From contig NZ_LLZC01000019.1 of the NCBI RefSeq assembly GCF_001461825.1, positions 434,001 to 498,000 on the forward strand: a DNA stretch of 64,000 nucleotides, written 5' to 3'. The stretch is from Bacillus velezensis (GTDB taxonomy: Bacteria; Bacillota; Bacilli; Bacillales; Bacillaceae). The position numbers and the translations under genes were made by a program. Every line of letters starts with the position of its first letter. Position 1 is the stretch's first letter. Of the stretch, positions 27,253-36,184 are shown piece by piece. The notes under the pieces were generated by a model. It was not told the origin of the DNA and did not search any database. It saw nothing but the letters and a program-made list of their open reading frames with translations.

Positions 27253-28605
27253 TCAGCCGATAATCATTCTTTCCTTCGGATAGTGATAATTTGCTTCGAT
27301 TTCTTTTCGGCCGATCAAATAAAGGAATGTCAAAATGCCGATCCGGCCGATAAACATGACAATCATGATCACGCATTTTCCGATATCGCTTAAATGCGGA
27401 GTAATCCCGAGCGACAGGCCGGTCGTTCCGAAAGCGGAACACACTTCAAAAAGCAGTCCGAGCAGCGTCTGATTTTTCTCCGTCACGGCCAGAATCAGCG
27501 TCGATCCGAACACGAGCAGAATCGCCATCATCGTAACGACCAGCGACTTCATGACATCAGCCTGGTGAAGCTCGCGTTTAAAGACCTTGACCGCTTTATT
27601 CCCCCGGGCAAAATGAAACAGAGCAAGAAGGTTAAGCGCAAACGTCGTCGTACGGATTCCGCCGCCGACCGAGCTCGGTGATGCGCCGATAAACATGAGG
27701 GCACAGATGAAAAATAATGTCGGCGCCGACAGCTGGCTGATATCAATTGTCGCAAGCCCGCCGCTTCGCGTAGCGGTTGATTGAAAGAGACATAAAAATA
27801 AAACATCATGCCAGCTTTTCCCCTTCATGACATGGCTTGCTTCAAGTGCGTAAATGCCCACGGCTCCGAACAAAACGAGCATTCCGAACGTAACGGTCGT
27901 AATTTTCGTAAACAGCGTGAATGAGTATCTGCGCTGTTTTGAAAACAAAAAGTCCTTTACTTCAACGAGCACCGGAAAACCGATCGCACCGAAAATAATC
28001 AGAAGCATCGTAATAAACTGCACGAAATAGTCATGTCTGAACGGGACGAGTGAATTTCCCGTAATATCAAAACCGCCGTTTGTCGTGGCGCTGACGCTCG
28101 CAAAGAATCCGTGCAAGTACGCCTGTTCAAACGAATCATAATACGTTAAAAAATATGTTCCTAAGATGATGCCGCCTAAAAACTCGATTAATAAAATCAA
28201 AAACAGCACTTGCTTCATCAGGTTGACGATACCGGAAAACTGCGATTGATTCTGATCCACCATGATGAGCTTCCGTTCCCGCAGACCGATCCGTTTGCCC
28301 ATAATGAGCCAGACGAATGTTCCGAGCGTCATGATGCCGATTCCGCCGAATTGAAGCACGAAAGCCAAAATGACAATCCCGGCCGTGCTGAATGTATCAG
28401 CCGTGTTGACGACCGTTAAACCGGTGACACTGACTGAGCTGACAGCCGTAAACAGCGCGTCTATAAACGACCAGCTGGCCCCTTGTTTGTGGGCGGCCGG
28501 CAGACTTAGCAAAATAAATGCCACCGTCACAGCAAGAAAATAATATAATGCAATCAGCTGTGCTGGCGACAAGATCTGTATGAATTTCTTCAGTTTTAAT
28601 TTCAT
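27253..28605 (-). CDS. ktrD: K+ channel/transporter membrane subunit KtrD
   Basis: TrkH/KtrB-family potassium translocating subunit of 450 residues that works with the RCK subunit KtrC (not in this window). Four pore repeats are visible by their glycine filter motifs: SVTGLTVV near residue 66, ATTNGGFDITG, TRSGGLATID and FGTTGLSLGI. Start 28605 (MKLKLKK) follows AAGGAAC; the upstream ATG at 28629 is rejected. Monocistronic by its terminator. Confidence 0.92.
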   Translation of the reverse strand: MKLKLKKFIQILSPAQLIALYYFLAVTVAFILLSLPAAHKQGASWSFIDALFTAVSSVSVTGLTVVNTADTFSTAGIVILAFVLQFGGIGIMTLGTFVWLIMGKRIGLRERKLIMVDQNQSQFSGIVNLMKQVLFLILLIEFLGGIILGTYFLTYYDSFEQAYLHGFFASVSATTNGGFDITGNSLVPFRHDYFVQFITMLLIIFGAIGFPVLVEVKDFLFSKQRRYSFTLFTKITTVTFGMLVLFGAVGIYALEASHVMKGKSWHDVLFLCLFQSTATRSGGLATIDISQLSAPTLFFICALMFIGASPSSVGGGIRTTTFALNLLALFHFARGNKAVKVFKRELHQADVMKSLVVTMMAILLVFGSTLILAVTEKNQTLLGLLFEVCSAFGTTGLSLGITPHLSDIGKCVIMIVMFIGRIGILTFLYLIGRKEIEANYHYPKERMIIG

Positions 28606-28725
28606 AAGATAGTTCCTTCTGCCTCTCAAATGTAGTACGTAATTATTCTAATGATATTGGGAGAATTTTTAAAGGTCTTTTTAGAAAGATTTTTCATTAC
28701 CTTATGTAATTTGCCGATCTTTAAA

Positions 28726-28762
28726 CAAAAAACCTCTGAAACGATTGTCAGAGGTTTTGTTG
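28726..28762 (-). terminator. htpX terminator
   Basis: Stem AAACCTCTGA-AACGATTG-TCAGAGGTTT flanked by A and T runs, ending just before the htpX stop codon. Confidence 0.8.
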
Positions 28763-28763
28763 A

Positions 28764-29657
28764 TTATTTTGCTTCCAGCCTGCGAATGCGCTCATCGAGA
28801 TCAGGGTGTGTGGAGAACAATGACGAATGCTTTTTGCCGTTAATTTTTAACGTCTGCACTGCCGTCTGGTCTTCTTCATTCACATGTCCTGTATAAGACT
28901 TCAGCGTACGCAGGGCGTGAATCATTTTATCCTTGCCGGCAAGGTCTGCACCGCCGCGGTCAGCGTGAAACTCTCTGTGGCGCGAGTAGGCGAAGACGAC
29001 AAGACTGCCGAGAATGGAAAAGATAATCTGAAACACGATCATCGCGATAAAATGCACGACCGGTGCGAGGTCTTCTTTGACAAAGCGGCTTGCAACCCAT
29101 GCCGCGATTCGGGAAAGGAATACGACGAACGTATTGACGATTCCCTGCAGCAGCGTCATCGTGACCATATCACCGTTTGTGATGTGTGCGACTTCATGGG
29201 CAAGAACCCCTTCCACCGCAGCATCATCCATCTGCTGCAATAAACCTGAAGAAACCGCGACAAGCGAACGGCGCTTAGAAGGCCCGGTCGCAAAAGCATT
29301 GACCTCCGGGGAATGATAAATGCCGACTTCAGGCATTTTCGTCATCCCTGCGGCACGGGACAATCTGTGCACACGGTCAACCAATTGCTGTTCTTCATAG
29401 CTGAGCGACTGTTTCTTCGGATTTAACACCCGGACGCCCATCATCGTTTTGGCCATCCATCTGGACATTCCGAGAGAAATAAAAGAACCGACAAAACCGA
29501 CGACAAGACTGAACACGAGCAATGCCATCAGATCAATGCGGCCATTTTGTATATACGAGCCGACACCGGTAACGCTTGTAATAATCGTAAGCACAATTCC
29601 GATTGTCGTAATGACCAAAAGGTTCGTTAAAATAAACAGAAATATTCTTTTCGCCAT
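28764..29657 (-). CDS. htpX: Membrane zinc metalloprotease HtpX
   Basis: M48 protease of membrane protein quality control, about 297 residues. Two N-terminal membrane helices (~5-55), the active-site HEVAH in [14 protein letters not shown] near 135-140, two further helices (~150-215), and the third zinc ligand Glu in [29 protein letters not shown] ends the domain. ATG 29657 follows GGAGGTAATT; the longer frame is rejected. It is divergent from ykrK, its known repressor gene in B. subtilis. Confidence 0.94.
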   Translation of the reverse strand: MAKRIFLFILTNLLVITTIGIVLTIITSVTGVGSYIQNGRIDLMALLVFSLVVGFVGSFISLGMSRWMAKTMMGVRVLNPKKQSLSYEEQQLVDRVHRLSRAAGMTKMPEVGIYHSPEVNAFATGPSKRRSLVAVSSGLLQQMDDAAVEGVLAHEVAHITNGDMVTMTLLQGIVNTFVVFLSRIAAWVASRFVKEDLAPVVHFIAMIVFQIIFSILGSLVVFAYSRHREFHADRGGADLAGKDKMIHALRTLKSYTGHVNEEDQTAVQTLKINGKKHSSLFSTHPDLDERIRRLEAK

Positions 29658-29805
29658 AATTACCTCCGTCTTTTTTAAGATCAAAAGAACTTATTTACTT
29701 AAATTATAAATGATCTGTTTGAAAATGCAACAATTTCGACGTATGATGTTAATGTAATTCTCAGTGATATTAAAAAGTGAACACGTAATCAATCAGAGGT
29801 GAACC

Positions 29806-30507
29806 ATGAACACGTTTAAACTGACCCGAACTGATATGGTCCGGCTTCTTTACGCGTTAAAAGGCCAAGGAGACGCAACTCCTCTCCAAATCTTATTGCA
29901 CTCAGCGGATATGACCTTGGATGAAGCGGAAAGCCGTCTGCATATCCCTGAATTTCTGACGAGATTCGAACGAAAAAAAGAGAAAAAGGAATACGGGCTT
30001 TCAACTAACGAGATTGTCGAGCTGGGAAATCTGTGCGAGCTGACGTCTTTAAAATCAACCGCCGTCCAAAACTGGGTGAAGCGCGATATTAAAGATTTAA
30101 TCGGCCACCCCTTACTCGGCAAAAAATATACAATTGAACAAGCTGTCATCCTTCTCATTGTACGTGATTTAAAATCAATTTATGACTTCGAACATATACG
30201 CGGCATATTAAAAATCGCTTTTAACACGATCACAGACAGATCAGACGACGTCATCAGCCCGATCAGCTACTATGAAAGCTGCGCCCAAGTGATTGATTAT
30301 CTTCATCATAAGGCAAACCCGCCGATGAAGGAAACGAGCCTGCAGGAGCTCGTCGAAGAGCAGACGGACAAGCTCAAAGGCTGCTTTAAAGAACTCGGAA
30401 GCGGACAATGGAACAATATCAGATCCATAATCGCCGTCACGGTGCTCTCCGTTTTGACTTTCCATATTCAAGCCTCGGCCTACAAAATGATCAGCCATTT
30501 ATTATAA
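29806..30507 (+). CDS. ykrK: YkrK, regulator of htpX
   Basis: A 233-residue protein. The N-terminal half has a helix-turn-helix-like stretch, LSTNEIVELGNLCELTSLKS with VQNWVKRDIKDLIG (~75-110), resembling MerR/DUF1836-type DNA binding. The C-terminus ends in a hydrophobic segment (IIAVTVLSVLTFHIQAS). In B. subtilis YkrK is a reported repressor of htpX, and the divergent arrangement here matches. GAGGTGAACC precedes the ATG. Confidence 0.82.
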   Translation: MNTFKLTRTDMVRLLYALKGQGDATPLQILLHSADMTLDEAESRLHIPEFLTRFERKKEKKEYGLSTNEIVELGNLCELTSLKSTAVQNWVKRDIKDLIGHPLLGKKYTIEQAVILLIVRDLKSIYDFEHIRGILKIAFNTITDRSDDVISPISYYESCAQVIDYLHHKANPPMKETSLQELVEEQTDKLKGCFKELGSGQWNNIRSIIAVTVLSVLTFHIQASAYKMISHLL

Positions 30508-30519
30508 TTCATAACGCTT

Positions 30520-30551
30520 CTTCGCCCCGGTGTCTGCGCCGGGGTTTTTTT
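30520..30551 (+). terminator. ykrK terminator
   Basis: GCCCCGG-TGTCTG-CGCCGGGGTTTTTTT just after ykrK. Confidence 0.8.
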
Positions 30552-30642
30552 GCTGTACAACAATTGCCAGCATAATCAATACCGTTCCGTTTGAAACTAA
30601 AATGCGAAAACACATCTTGCCAGAGAAAAGGAGATGAAAAAG

Positions 30643-30837
30643 ATGGCGAGCAGAAATAAACTCTTAGTTCCAGGGGCTGAGCAGGCACTTGACCAATTTA
30701 AATACGAAGTGGCTCAAGAATTCGGCGTGAACCTTAGCTCTGATACAGCAGCACGCGCAAACGGCTCTGTAGGCGGGGAAATGACAAAACGTCTTGTACA
30801 GCAGGCTCAATCACAATTAAACGGGAAAAATCAATAA
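30643..30837 (+). CDS. sspD: Small acid-soluble spore protein SspD (alpha/beta type)
   Basis: DNA-coating protein made in the forespore under sigma-G; protects spore DNA and is degraded at germination. It is 64 residues. The GPR protease site is [11 protein letters not shown] with the conserved Glu, and the second conserved block is [19 protein letters not shown] 30643 (MASRNK) has AAGGAGATG upstream; an ATG nine bases earlier falls in the ribosome site. It converges on rsgI with seven bases between stops. Confidence 0.95.
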   Translation: MASRNKLLVPGAEQALDQFKYEVAQEFGVNLSSDTAARANGSVGGEMTKRLVQQAQSQLNGKNQ

Positions 30838-30843
30838 TGCAGC

Positions 30844-32013
30844 TTATTCGCCGGGACTTCTCGGCGAATTTTGATATTTATCGGCATTCTCCTTTCCGTG
30901 TCGGTAGCCGTTCGGATTCCTTCGGTCTGACGAATCTTCATGATGCCGATAGGATTCCCAATGTTCATTGCGATCATGATTCCAGTAATGATTGTAATAC
31001 TTTTGCTTAGGCTCTTTGTCATTTCCGTTTTCCTGAGGATTTTGTGTTGGGGGCTGCTCTGTTTCCCCATCTTGTTCCTTCTGTGTGTTTTCCTCTGATC
31101 CGGAAGCTGCATTTTTTTCGGTTTGCTGATTGCCGTCCTGACTGTCCGGCTTCGCTTCTTCCGTACCGGGCGTTGTTTCATTGTTTCCCGGCTTCTCTGC
31201 TGCCTTTTCTTCATCAGGAGCTGTCTTTTCATCAGCCGCCGGCTTGTCTGTGTCCGGCTGCTCGCTTTGATCAGCGTCTGTTTCGGTATCTTTTTGATCT
31301 GTTTCATTGCCGTCGGTTTGCTTTTCAGGCTGTTTTTCTTCTGTTTTCTTTTCGTTTCTTCTTATGTAGCTGCCTGTTGACATCCCTTCCTGTTTTGCTT
31401 TTTCTCTTGTTTCCATATCAGATTCAAGCGATTGGACCTGGTAGGTGCCCTTATATTTTTCAGTCATGTCGGCCAGCTGTTTTTTAACGCCTTTTTTATA
31501 TGTATTGTCATCTGTATTTTCATAAACCGTGGAAATTAAAATCTCTTTTGATTCCTTTACATATCCATGCTTGCTGCAATCGGTAATAATATTACTGATG
31601 ACTTCCTTAAAATCGCTGCTTTTCCAATCTCCGATGTCACTGATGACCTGTTTGGCGTCATGGTTCAGCGGTGTCAGTTCAATGACTTCATATTTGCTGT
31701 TTAAAGCCATTTCAATACTGGGATTAATGTCAAGCGTCATATACGCGTAAGCTTTGTTATCCGAAAAAACCGGGAGCAAAATTAAAATAAACAAAATAAT
31801 AGCAGTCATCGTAAACACTCCCAATTTAAAAGGGCGCAGTTTCAGAAAATCAAAAAAGCTGGCCCTTCTTCCCATACGCGTTTCGCCTTCGAACGTAATT
31901 TCCTCTCCGATTTCACAAGTGCGGTGATCATTTTTTGTTTTTAAAAATTGTCCGTCAGGGGTTAGCAACGTGACGAATTTTTTATTTTTCTCTACTATGA
32001 TCCCTCTTCTCAT
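30844..32013 (-). CDS. rsgI: Anti-sigma-I factor RsgI
   Basis: Membrane-bound inhibitor of SigI. It has 389 residues: an N-terminal cytoplasmic RsgI domain (~1-50, VEKNKKFVTLLTPDG and GEEITF), one membrane helix near 63-82, and a conserved extracellular domain (~88-200, YMTLDINPSIEMALN). A long low-complexity tail rich in E, Q, K, T and D (~215-340) ends in a His/Asn/Arg-rich stretch. The start overlaps the sigI stop by four bases. The tail is disordered and length-variable among relatives. Confidence 0.92.
   Translation of the reverse strand: MRRGIIVEKNKKFVTLLTPDGQFLKTKNDHRTCEIGEEITFEGETRMGRRASFFDFLKLRPFKLGVFTMTAIILFILILLPVFSDNKAYAYMTLDINPSIEMALNSKYEVIELTPLNHDAKQVISDIGDWKSSDFKEVISNIITDCSKHGYVKESKEILISTVYENTDDNTYKKGVKKQLADMTEKYKGTYQVQSLESDMETREKAKQEGMSTGSYIRRNEKKTEEKQPEKQTDGNETDQKDTETDADQSEQPDTDKPAADEKTAPDEEKAAEKPGNNETTPGTEEAKPDSQDGNQQTEKNAASGSEENTQKEQDGETEQPPTQNPQENGNDKEPKQKYYNHYWNHDRNEHWESYRHHEDSSDRRNPNGYRHGKENADKYQNSPRSPGE
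30846..30872 (+). terminator. sspD terminator inside the rsgI 3' end
   Basis: ATTCGCCG-GGACTTCT-CGGCGAATTTT begins nine bases after the sspD stop. Its whole stem lies in codons for the last residues of RsgI, and it includes a base of the rsgI stop. Confidence 0.7.
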
Positions 32014-32765
32014 GAGTGCAACACCCCTTTAAGATAATCTTTTAAATAAATATAATCACCGGTAATAATAATACTCATGGCGATGATATATTTTCGGTTC
32101 CGTTCGATCGTTTTTCTGCTGACCGACACGAGCTGCTCCAGCTGTTTGACAGGAAGCTGTTTTTTCTGGTGCAAAATGGACGCCAGCTCTTCATTTTCAA
32201 CAAGCGTGTAGGCTACCTTAATCGCATTCTGCCTCGCATCTGTATGCTTCGGCGATTGTTCCAGCAGCTCTTTAAAAGACAGCCCGTATTCTTTGAGCTG
32301 CTTCTGAAAAAAAAGAATTTCTTCCCGGCGCTGTTCCTGTTCTATTTGTTTGCGGTATTCATCAATGGAAAGCTCCGCTTCGATAAGGCTCTGCGAAGAT
32401 TCCTGGTCGTCGCCTTCCTGCACATCCATATTGATATGCTGAGCGGTTCTTGCTTCTTTTCTGATATAGTCTATCACTTTTCTTTTTATAATCAGCTCTG
32501 CAAATGCAAGCAGCGAATTACCTTTTTCAGCCGAATACTTTTCAATGGCTTCGTTAAACGCGATCAGCCCGATGCTGAATTCGTCGTCTTTTTCATCTAT
32601 ATATCGTTTACAAACGGATGAAACCGTCTTCGCGATAAAAGGCTTATATTGCTGTATTAAATCGTTCTGCAGATCTTTGTCGCCTTTTTGTATTTTTTCA
32701 ACAGATGTTTCAAGCGTTTGCTTCTTTTTTCCCAATTTAAACAAAAGGCTAAGCACTGGTTTCAC
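32010..32765 (-). CDS. sigI: Heat-shock RNA polymerase sigma factor SigI
   Basis: Alternative sigma-70 factor for heat and cell-wall stress in B. subtilis, 251 residues. The sigma-2 region is visible as FIAKTVSSVCKRY and DEFSIGLIAFNEAIEKY (~45-85), with the core-binding LAFAELIIKRKVIDYIR. The C-terminal region 4 analogue has LPVKQLEQLVSVSRKTIERN, a helix-turn-helix for the -35. Followed by rsgI with ATGA overlap. A candidate self-recognised promoter lies upstream. Confidence 0.93.
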   Translation of the reverse strand: MKPVLSLLFKLGKKKQTLETSVEKIQKGDKDLQNDLIQQYKPFIAKTVSSVCKRYIDEKDDEFSIGLIAFNEAIEKYSAEKGNSLLAFAELIIKRKVIDYIRKEARTAQHINMDVQEGDDQESSQSLIEAELSIDEYRKQIEQEQRREEILFFQKQLKEYGLSFKELLEQSPKHTDARQNAIKVAYTLVENEELASILHQKKQLPVKQLEQLVSVSRKTIERNRKYIIAMSIIITGDYIYLKDYLKGVLHS

Positions 32766-32891
32766 CTCAGTTCCTCCCTATAACTACTCATAATCATAGC
32801 TAATTTAGTAGGGATTCGCAAAGGAAGAAAAAGAGAAATCGATTTCATTTGTCTCAATTATGACAAGCCAATAAGACGTACTATACATGAT

Positions 32892-32920
32892 TTCGTGCCC
32901 CCATGCAGAATTAAGGGGGT
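32892..32920 (-). promoter_or_regulatory. Candidate sigma-I autoregulatory promoter
   Basis: On the minus strand ACCCCC (32915-32920), 19 bases, then CGAA (32892-32895). Sigma-I promoters are described by ACCCCC -35 and CGAA -10 elements. The spacer is longer than I would expect and the C-run also pairs with a G-run (CCCCC/GGGGG dyad), so this is a candidate only. About 125 bases upstream of sigI. Confidence 0.5.
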
Positions 32921-32992
32921 TTTCTCTGTGTTTTTTGTAACAATGCTGTTATAAAATTGTTATCATATGTCTTAAATGTAAGCGTTTCAAAC

Positions 32993-33035
32993 AAAAAAAG
33001 GGAACCTGCTTTTTAAAAAGCCAGACTCCCTTTTT
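32993..33035 (-). terminator. ykoY terminator
   Basis: AAAAAAAGGGA-...-TCCCTTTTT imperfect stem with an inner CTTTTTAAAAAG, just after ykoY on the minus strand. Confidence 0.6.
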
Positions 33036-33042
33036 GATCATT

Positions 33043-33825
33043 TTACGCGTGTTCCCTTTTTTCCGATTCCGCGCCAGACTCTATTTGTTTTGCTCCTGAC
33101 ATAAACCATCCGCAAACCGCGATGGCAGCCAGAACCGCCCAGAAAATGATTTTCCAGGCCGCCGAATGGATGACATCTGCCGGAATTATACCGAGTTCCT
33201 CATGGGCCAATGTATAAAGAGCGAGCTTTACGCCTACCCATCCGACAATCACAAATGCCGCCGTTTCAAGGCCCGGCCTGGTTTTCAGTAAGGATACGAA
33301 CATTGATGCCGCAAAACGCATAATGATTAAACCGATTACGCCGCCGGCTAAAATAACGAGAAACTGACCGCCGTCCAAGCCGCCGATGGCAGGAAGCTGA
33401 GTTCCCGGGAGCGTTACGGCAAGCGCGACCGCCGCTAAAATGGAGTCAACGGCAAAAGCGATGTCCGCGAGCTCCACTTTCAAGACAGTCTGCCAAAACC
33501 CGCTTTCTTTCTGCGTTTTCTGACCGGCGTTATCTTTAAATACATACCGCTTCAGCAAATGGCTGACCGCAATGTAAAACAGATATAAAGCGCCGACGGC
33601 CTGGACCTGCCAAACATTCACCAGAAAAGAAATGGCGAACAGCGACCCGAAACGCAAAATAAATGCACCCGCCAATCCGTAAAATAAAGCCTTCTTCCTT
33701 TGTTTTTCAGGAAGATGCTTCACCATCACAGCCATCACCAGCGCGTTATCCGCCGCCAAAATCCCTTCCAGCCCGATTAAAACGAGAAGAACCCATCCAT
33801 ACTCCAATAATAATGCAAAGTCCAA
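33043..33825 (-). CDS. ykoY: TerC-family Mn2+ exporter YkoY
   Basis: TerC family membrane protein, about 260 residues and eight hydrophobic segments. In B. subtilis it is linked to Mn2+ export during metalation of secreted proteins. The acidic membrane motifs are EGILAADNALVMAVM near residue 22 and ELADIAFAVDSILAAVA near 120, each with the conserved Asp expected to bind metal. The start is TTG 33825 behind GGAGGGAATGG; the upstream ATG at 33855 precedes that site. Governed by the yybP-ykoY leader. Confidence 0.88.
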   Translation of the reverse strand: MDFALLLEYGWVLLVLIGLEGILAADNALVMAVMVKHLPEKQRKKALFYGLAGAFILRFGSLFAISFLVNVWQVQAVGALYLFYIAVSHLLKRYVFKDNAGQKTQKESGFWQTVLKVELADIAFAVDSILAAVALAVTLPGTQLPAIGGLDGGQFLVILAGGVIGLIIMRFAASMFVSLLKTRPGLETAAFVIVGWVGVKLALYTLAHEELGIIPADVIHSAAWKIIFWAVLAAIAVCGWFMSGAKQIESGAESEKREHA

Positions 33826-33882
33826 TCCATTCCCTCCGTTTCTTTTTTCTATCATCCGAGCTTATACCGGCGGTTTTTTACG

Positions 33883-34020
33883 CAAAAAAGACCTTTGCCG
33901 ATATAAGGCAAAGGTCTTGCTAGACATGAATGATTGGCATGCCAACAAAGCCGATGGATATGATCCATGAATTGACGACTTTGTTTCCGGAATATCCGGA
34001 CGCTACTCCCCTTTGGGATT
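33883..34020 (-). promoter_or_regulatory. yybP-ykoY Mn2+ riboswitch
   Basis: Minus-strand leader: CAAAGGGGAGTAGC begins the aptamer (about 34000-34013), followed by a CCGGATATTCCGG helix and GTTGGCATGCCAA. A strong switch hairpin, AAGACCTTTGCC/GGCAAAGGTCTTTTTT (33883-33920), ends it. The family senses Mn2+ and is named for this gene. Bound Mn2+ should relieve termination. Confidence 0.9.
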
Positions 34021-34070
34021 TCAAGAAATATTTGTTTATACGCTCATGATAAAGCCTGTTTCATCATTTG

Positions 34071-34706
34071 TCAACGCTTAACTTTTTTAACAAATTGAGA
34101 AATTTTTTCTGTTTTGGCCCGCTGTTTTCTTCTCTTTAAAAACATCCAAAGAATGAGAAGCAACACAATGAATATACCGAGCGGCAGCATATATTGATCG
34201 AGAATGGAACCGACGCTTTTCCAATTTTCCCCGAGTTTCATTCCGAGGTATACGTAAGCAAATGTAATCGGCAGCATCGCCGCATATGTATATAGAGAGA
34301 ACACCCAGACATTCATCTTCGCAATGCCGCACGGCAAAGAAATCAGCGTCCTGACCCCCGGTATAAAACGGCCGCTGAACGCGACCAAACCTCCGTGCTT
34401 CTGAAAGAAATCATCTGATTTCTGCAGGGATTCGGGTTTTATCCATATATACTTTCCATATTTCAGCAAAAACGGCCGACCGCCCAGCCTGCCGATTCCA
34501 TATAAGACAAGCGGACCTGAAACACCGCCGAGCGAACCGGCAAACACGGTCCCGGCAAGCGTCATATCCCCTTTTGAGACCCAATAGCCCGCAAGCGGAA
34601 GAACAATTTCCGCCGGGATGAATTCTATACTGAGCGCCAAAAAAATCCCGGCGTAAGATAAGCTTTTAAACGCCTCTATTATTGATATGATGAAATCTTC
34701 GATGAT
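34071..34706 (-). CDS. ykoX: DedA-family membrane protein YkoX, unusual start
   Basis: DedA/SNARE-associated family protein, likely a lipid scramblase/transporter by family. It has about 210 residues. FIPAEIVLPLAGYWVS is the re-entrant motif with the conserved Glu; FSGRFIPGVRTLISLPCG the second, with Arg. The first ATG (34640) would cut off an N-terminus that reads on upstream as a normal DedA start (IIEDFIISIIEAFKSL). That frame begins with ATC ATC (34701-34706) right after an in-frame TAG, six bases downstream of GGGAG. No ATG/GTG/TTG is present there, so an ATC start is the best guess. Confidence 0.8.
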   Translation of the reverse strand: MIEDFIISIIEAFKSLSYAGIFLALSIEFIPAEIVLPLAGYWVSKGDMTLAGTVFAGSLGGVSGPLVLYGIGRLGGRPFLLKYGKYIWIKPESLQKSDDFFQKHGGLVAFSGRFIPGVRTLISLPCGIAKMNVWVFSLYTYAAMLPITFAYVYLGMKLGENWKSVGSILDQYMLPLGIFIVLLLILWMFLKRRKQRAKTEKISQFVKKVKR

Positions 34707-34843
34707 CTATCACTCCCGGCTTACGTCTATATTCCGAAACTTAAGAATGATTTTAACACAAAACCTTGAGGCTGAAATATCTTTTAGACATGCCCCGTTA
34801 TAAATGTGAGTCGTTTCAGATCGGTATAGCGGGAGGGAATGAC

Positions 34844-35083
34844 ATGAGCAATACAACGTCCCGCCTGTCTCCTGATTGCTTGTCTGGCGGCGTTTACATC
34901 ACTGAAGATCTCCGGAAAAGTTACCCTTCGCGGGAAGCGGCGGCTGACCGCGGATTCAGCATATGGGCATTGCGTTTTGCCGGGATCTTTTCCATCACCG
35001 GATCTGTTTTTATGGGAGCGGGAAATTCTCTCAGGCATTACATGGGAATGCGTGGGCATTTCCCGGGGAATGATTTTGTATAA
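34844..35083 (+). CDS. Hypothetical small membrane protein, 79 aa
   Basis: ATG 34844 follows GGGAGGGAATGAC, a strong ribosome site. The 79-residue product starts MSNTTSRLSPDCLSGG and has one likely membrane segment, WALRFAGIFSITGSVFMGAG (~46-65). It is not recognised. In B. subtilis the large GGDEF/EAL gene ykoW stands here; this ORF could be a novel gene or a scar of ykoW. The rest of 35084-35300 has no convincing gene. Confidence 0.45.
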   Translation: MSNTTSRLSPDCLSGGVYITEDLRKSYPSREAAADRGFSIWALRFAGIFSITGSVFMGAGNSLRHYMGMRGHFPGNDFV

Positions 35084-35300
35084 TCTTTTTGATTACCACT
35101 GATGATTTTCAGGGACTTCAGCGCTTTAAAGAACTTACCGATTCACTGATTGTAAATAGAGAATTCATTTGCTTTTCAGCCGACCATTGCCGCCTGAGGA
35201 AATGGAACAGCCGCTCCATGAAGCGCCGCAACACCCATAAGTTGCTACACATGGAACGGACCCGTTTATCCACAATAAAGACAAAAAGGAGTTTTTATTC

Positions 35301-36182
35301 ATGCACACGATGTGGAAGGGTTCGATCAGTTTCGGTCTCGTCAATATCCCGGTCAAGCTCTTTGCGGCCACTGAAGATAAAGATATAAAATTCCGCAGTC
35401 TTCATAAAGAAGACCATGCGCCGATTAAATACGAAAAAATCTGCACCGGATGTGAAAAAAGTCTGGAACCTGACGAAATCGTGAAAGGCTATGAGTATGT
35501 AAAAGGGAAATACGTCATTATGACAGACGAAGACTTGAAAGACGTAAAACAGGAACATGAAGAAAAAGCGGTTGAGATTGTTGACTTTGTCCAGCTGCAG
35601 GAAATTGATCCGATTTATTTTAACCGGTCGTATTATGTCGGGCCGGGAGATAACGGCACAAAAGCCTATACACTTCTGCGGGAAGCGCTGAGAACGACGG
35701 GTAAAATCGGGATTGCCTCCATTACGATCCGCTCTAAACAGCAGCTTGCGATTCTTCGCGTGTATGACAACTGCATCGTGATGGAATCCATTCATTATCC
35801 GGATGAAGTCAGAAATGCCGGACATGTGCCGGGCGTTCCCGAGCAGACAGCCGTTAATGAAAAAGAGCTGCAGACGGCGATTACGTTAATTAATGAACTG
35901 ACAACCGAGTTTGACCCGGAACAATACGAAGACACATACCGGAAAGCCCTTCTCGCTAAAATTAACGATAAGCTCGAACATGAAGAAGCGGGCGTGACAC
36001 CGGCTGCTGCCGGTCCGCGCGAAGATGTCATCGATCTTGTCAGCGCGCTTCAGGCAAGCATTGACCGGACGAAGCGGCCGGATCGCGAACAGGCTGCACC
36101 GGCGCGGACAAAAGACGCCGCGTCAGCAGGCGGCGGAGGCAAAAAGCAAAAGACGACCAGACAAAAAGCCGGAACATCTTAA
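35301..36182 (+). CDS. ku: Non-homologous end-joining protein Ku
   Basis: Homodimeric DNA-end binding protein of the bacterial NHEJ system, expressed in the forespore in B. subtilis (YkoV). It is 293 residues. MWKGSISFGLVNIPVKLF starts the Ku core; CTGCEKSLEPDEIVKGYE and YFNRSYYVGPG follow. The C-terminal tail is Ala/Lys-rich (~255-293), typical of DNA-binding extensions. AAAGGAG precedes the ATG. ligD starts two bases after the stop, forming an operon. Confidence 0.95.
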   Translation: MHTMWKGSISFGLVNIPVKLFAATEDKDIKFRSLHKEDHAPIKYEKICTGCEKSLEPDEIVKGYEYVKGKYVIMTDEDLKDVKQEHEEKAVEIVDFVQLQEIDPIYFNRSYYVGPGDNGTKAYTLLREALRTTGKIGIASITIRSKQQLAILRVYDNCIVMESIHYPDEVRNAGHVPGVPEQTAVNEKELQTAITLINELTTEFDPEQYEDTYRKALLAKINDKLEHEEAGVTPAAAGPREDVIDLVSALQASIDRTKRPDREQAAPARTKDAASAGGGGKKQKTTRQKAGTS

Positions 36183-36184
36183 TC

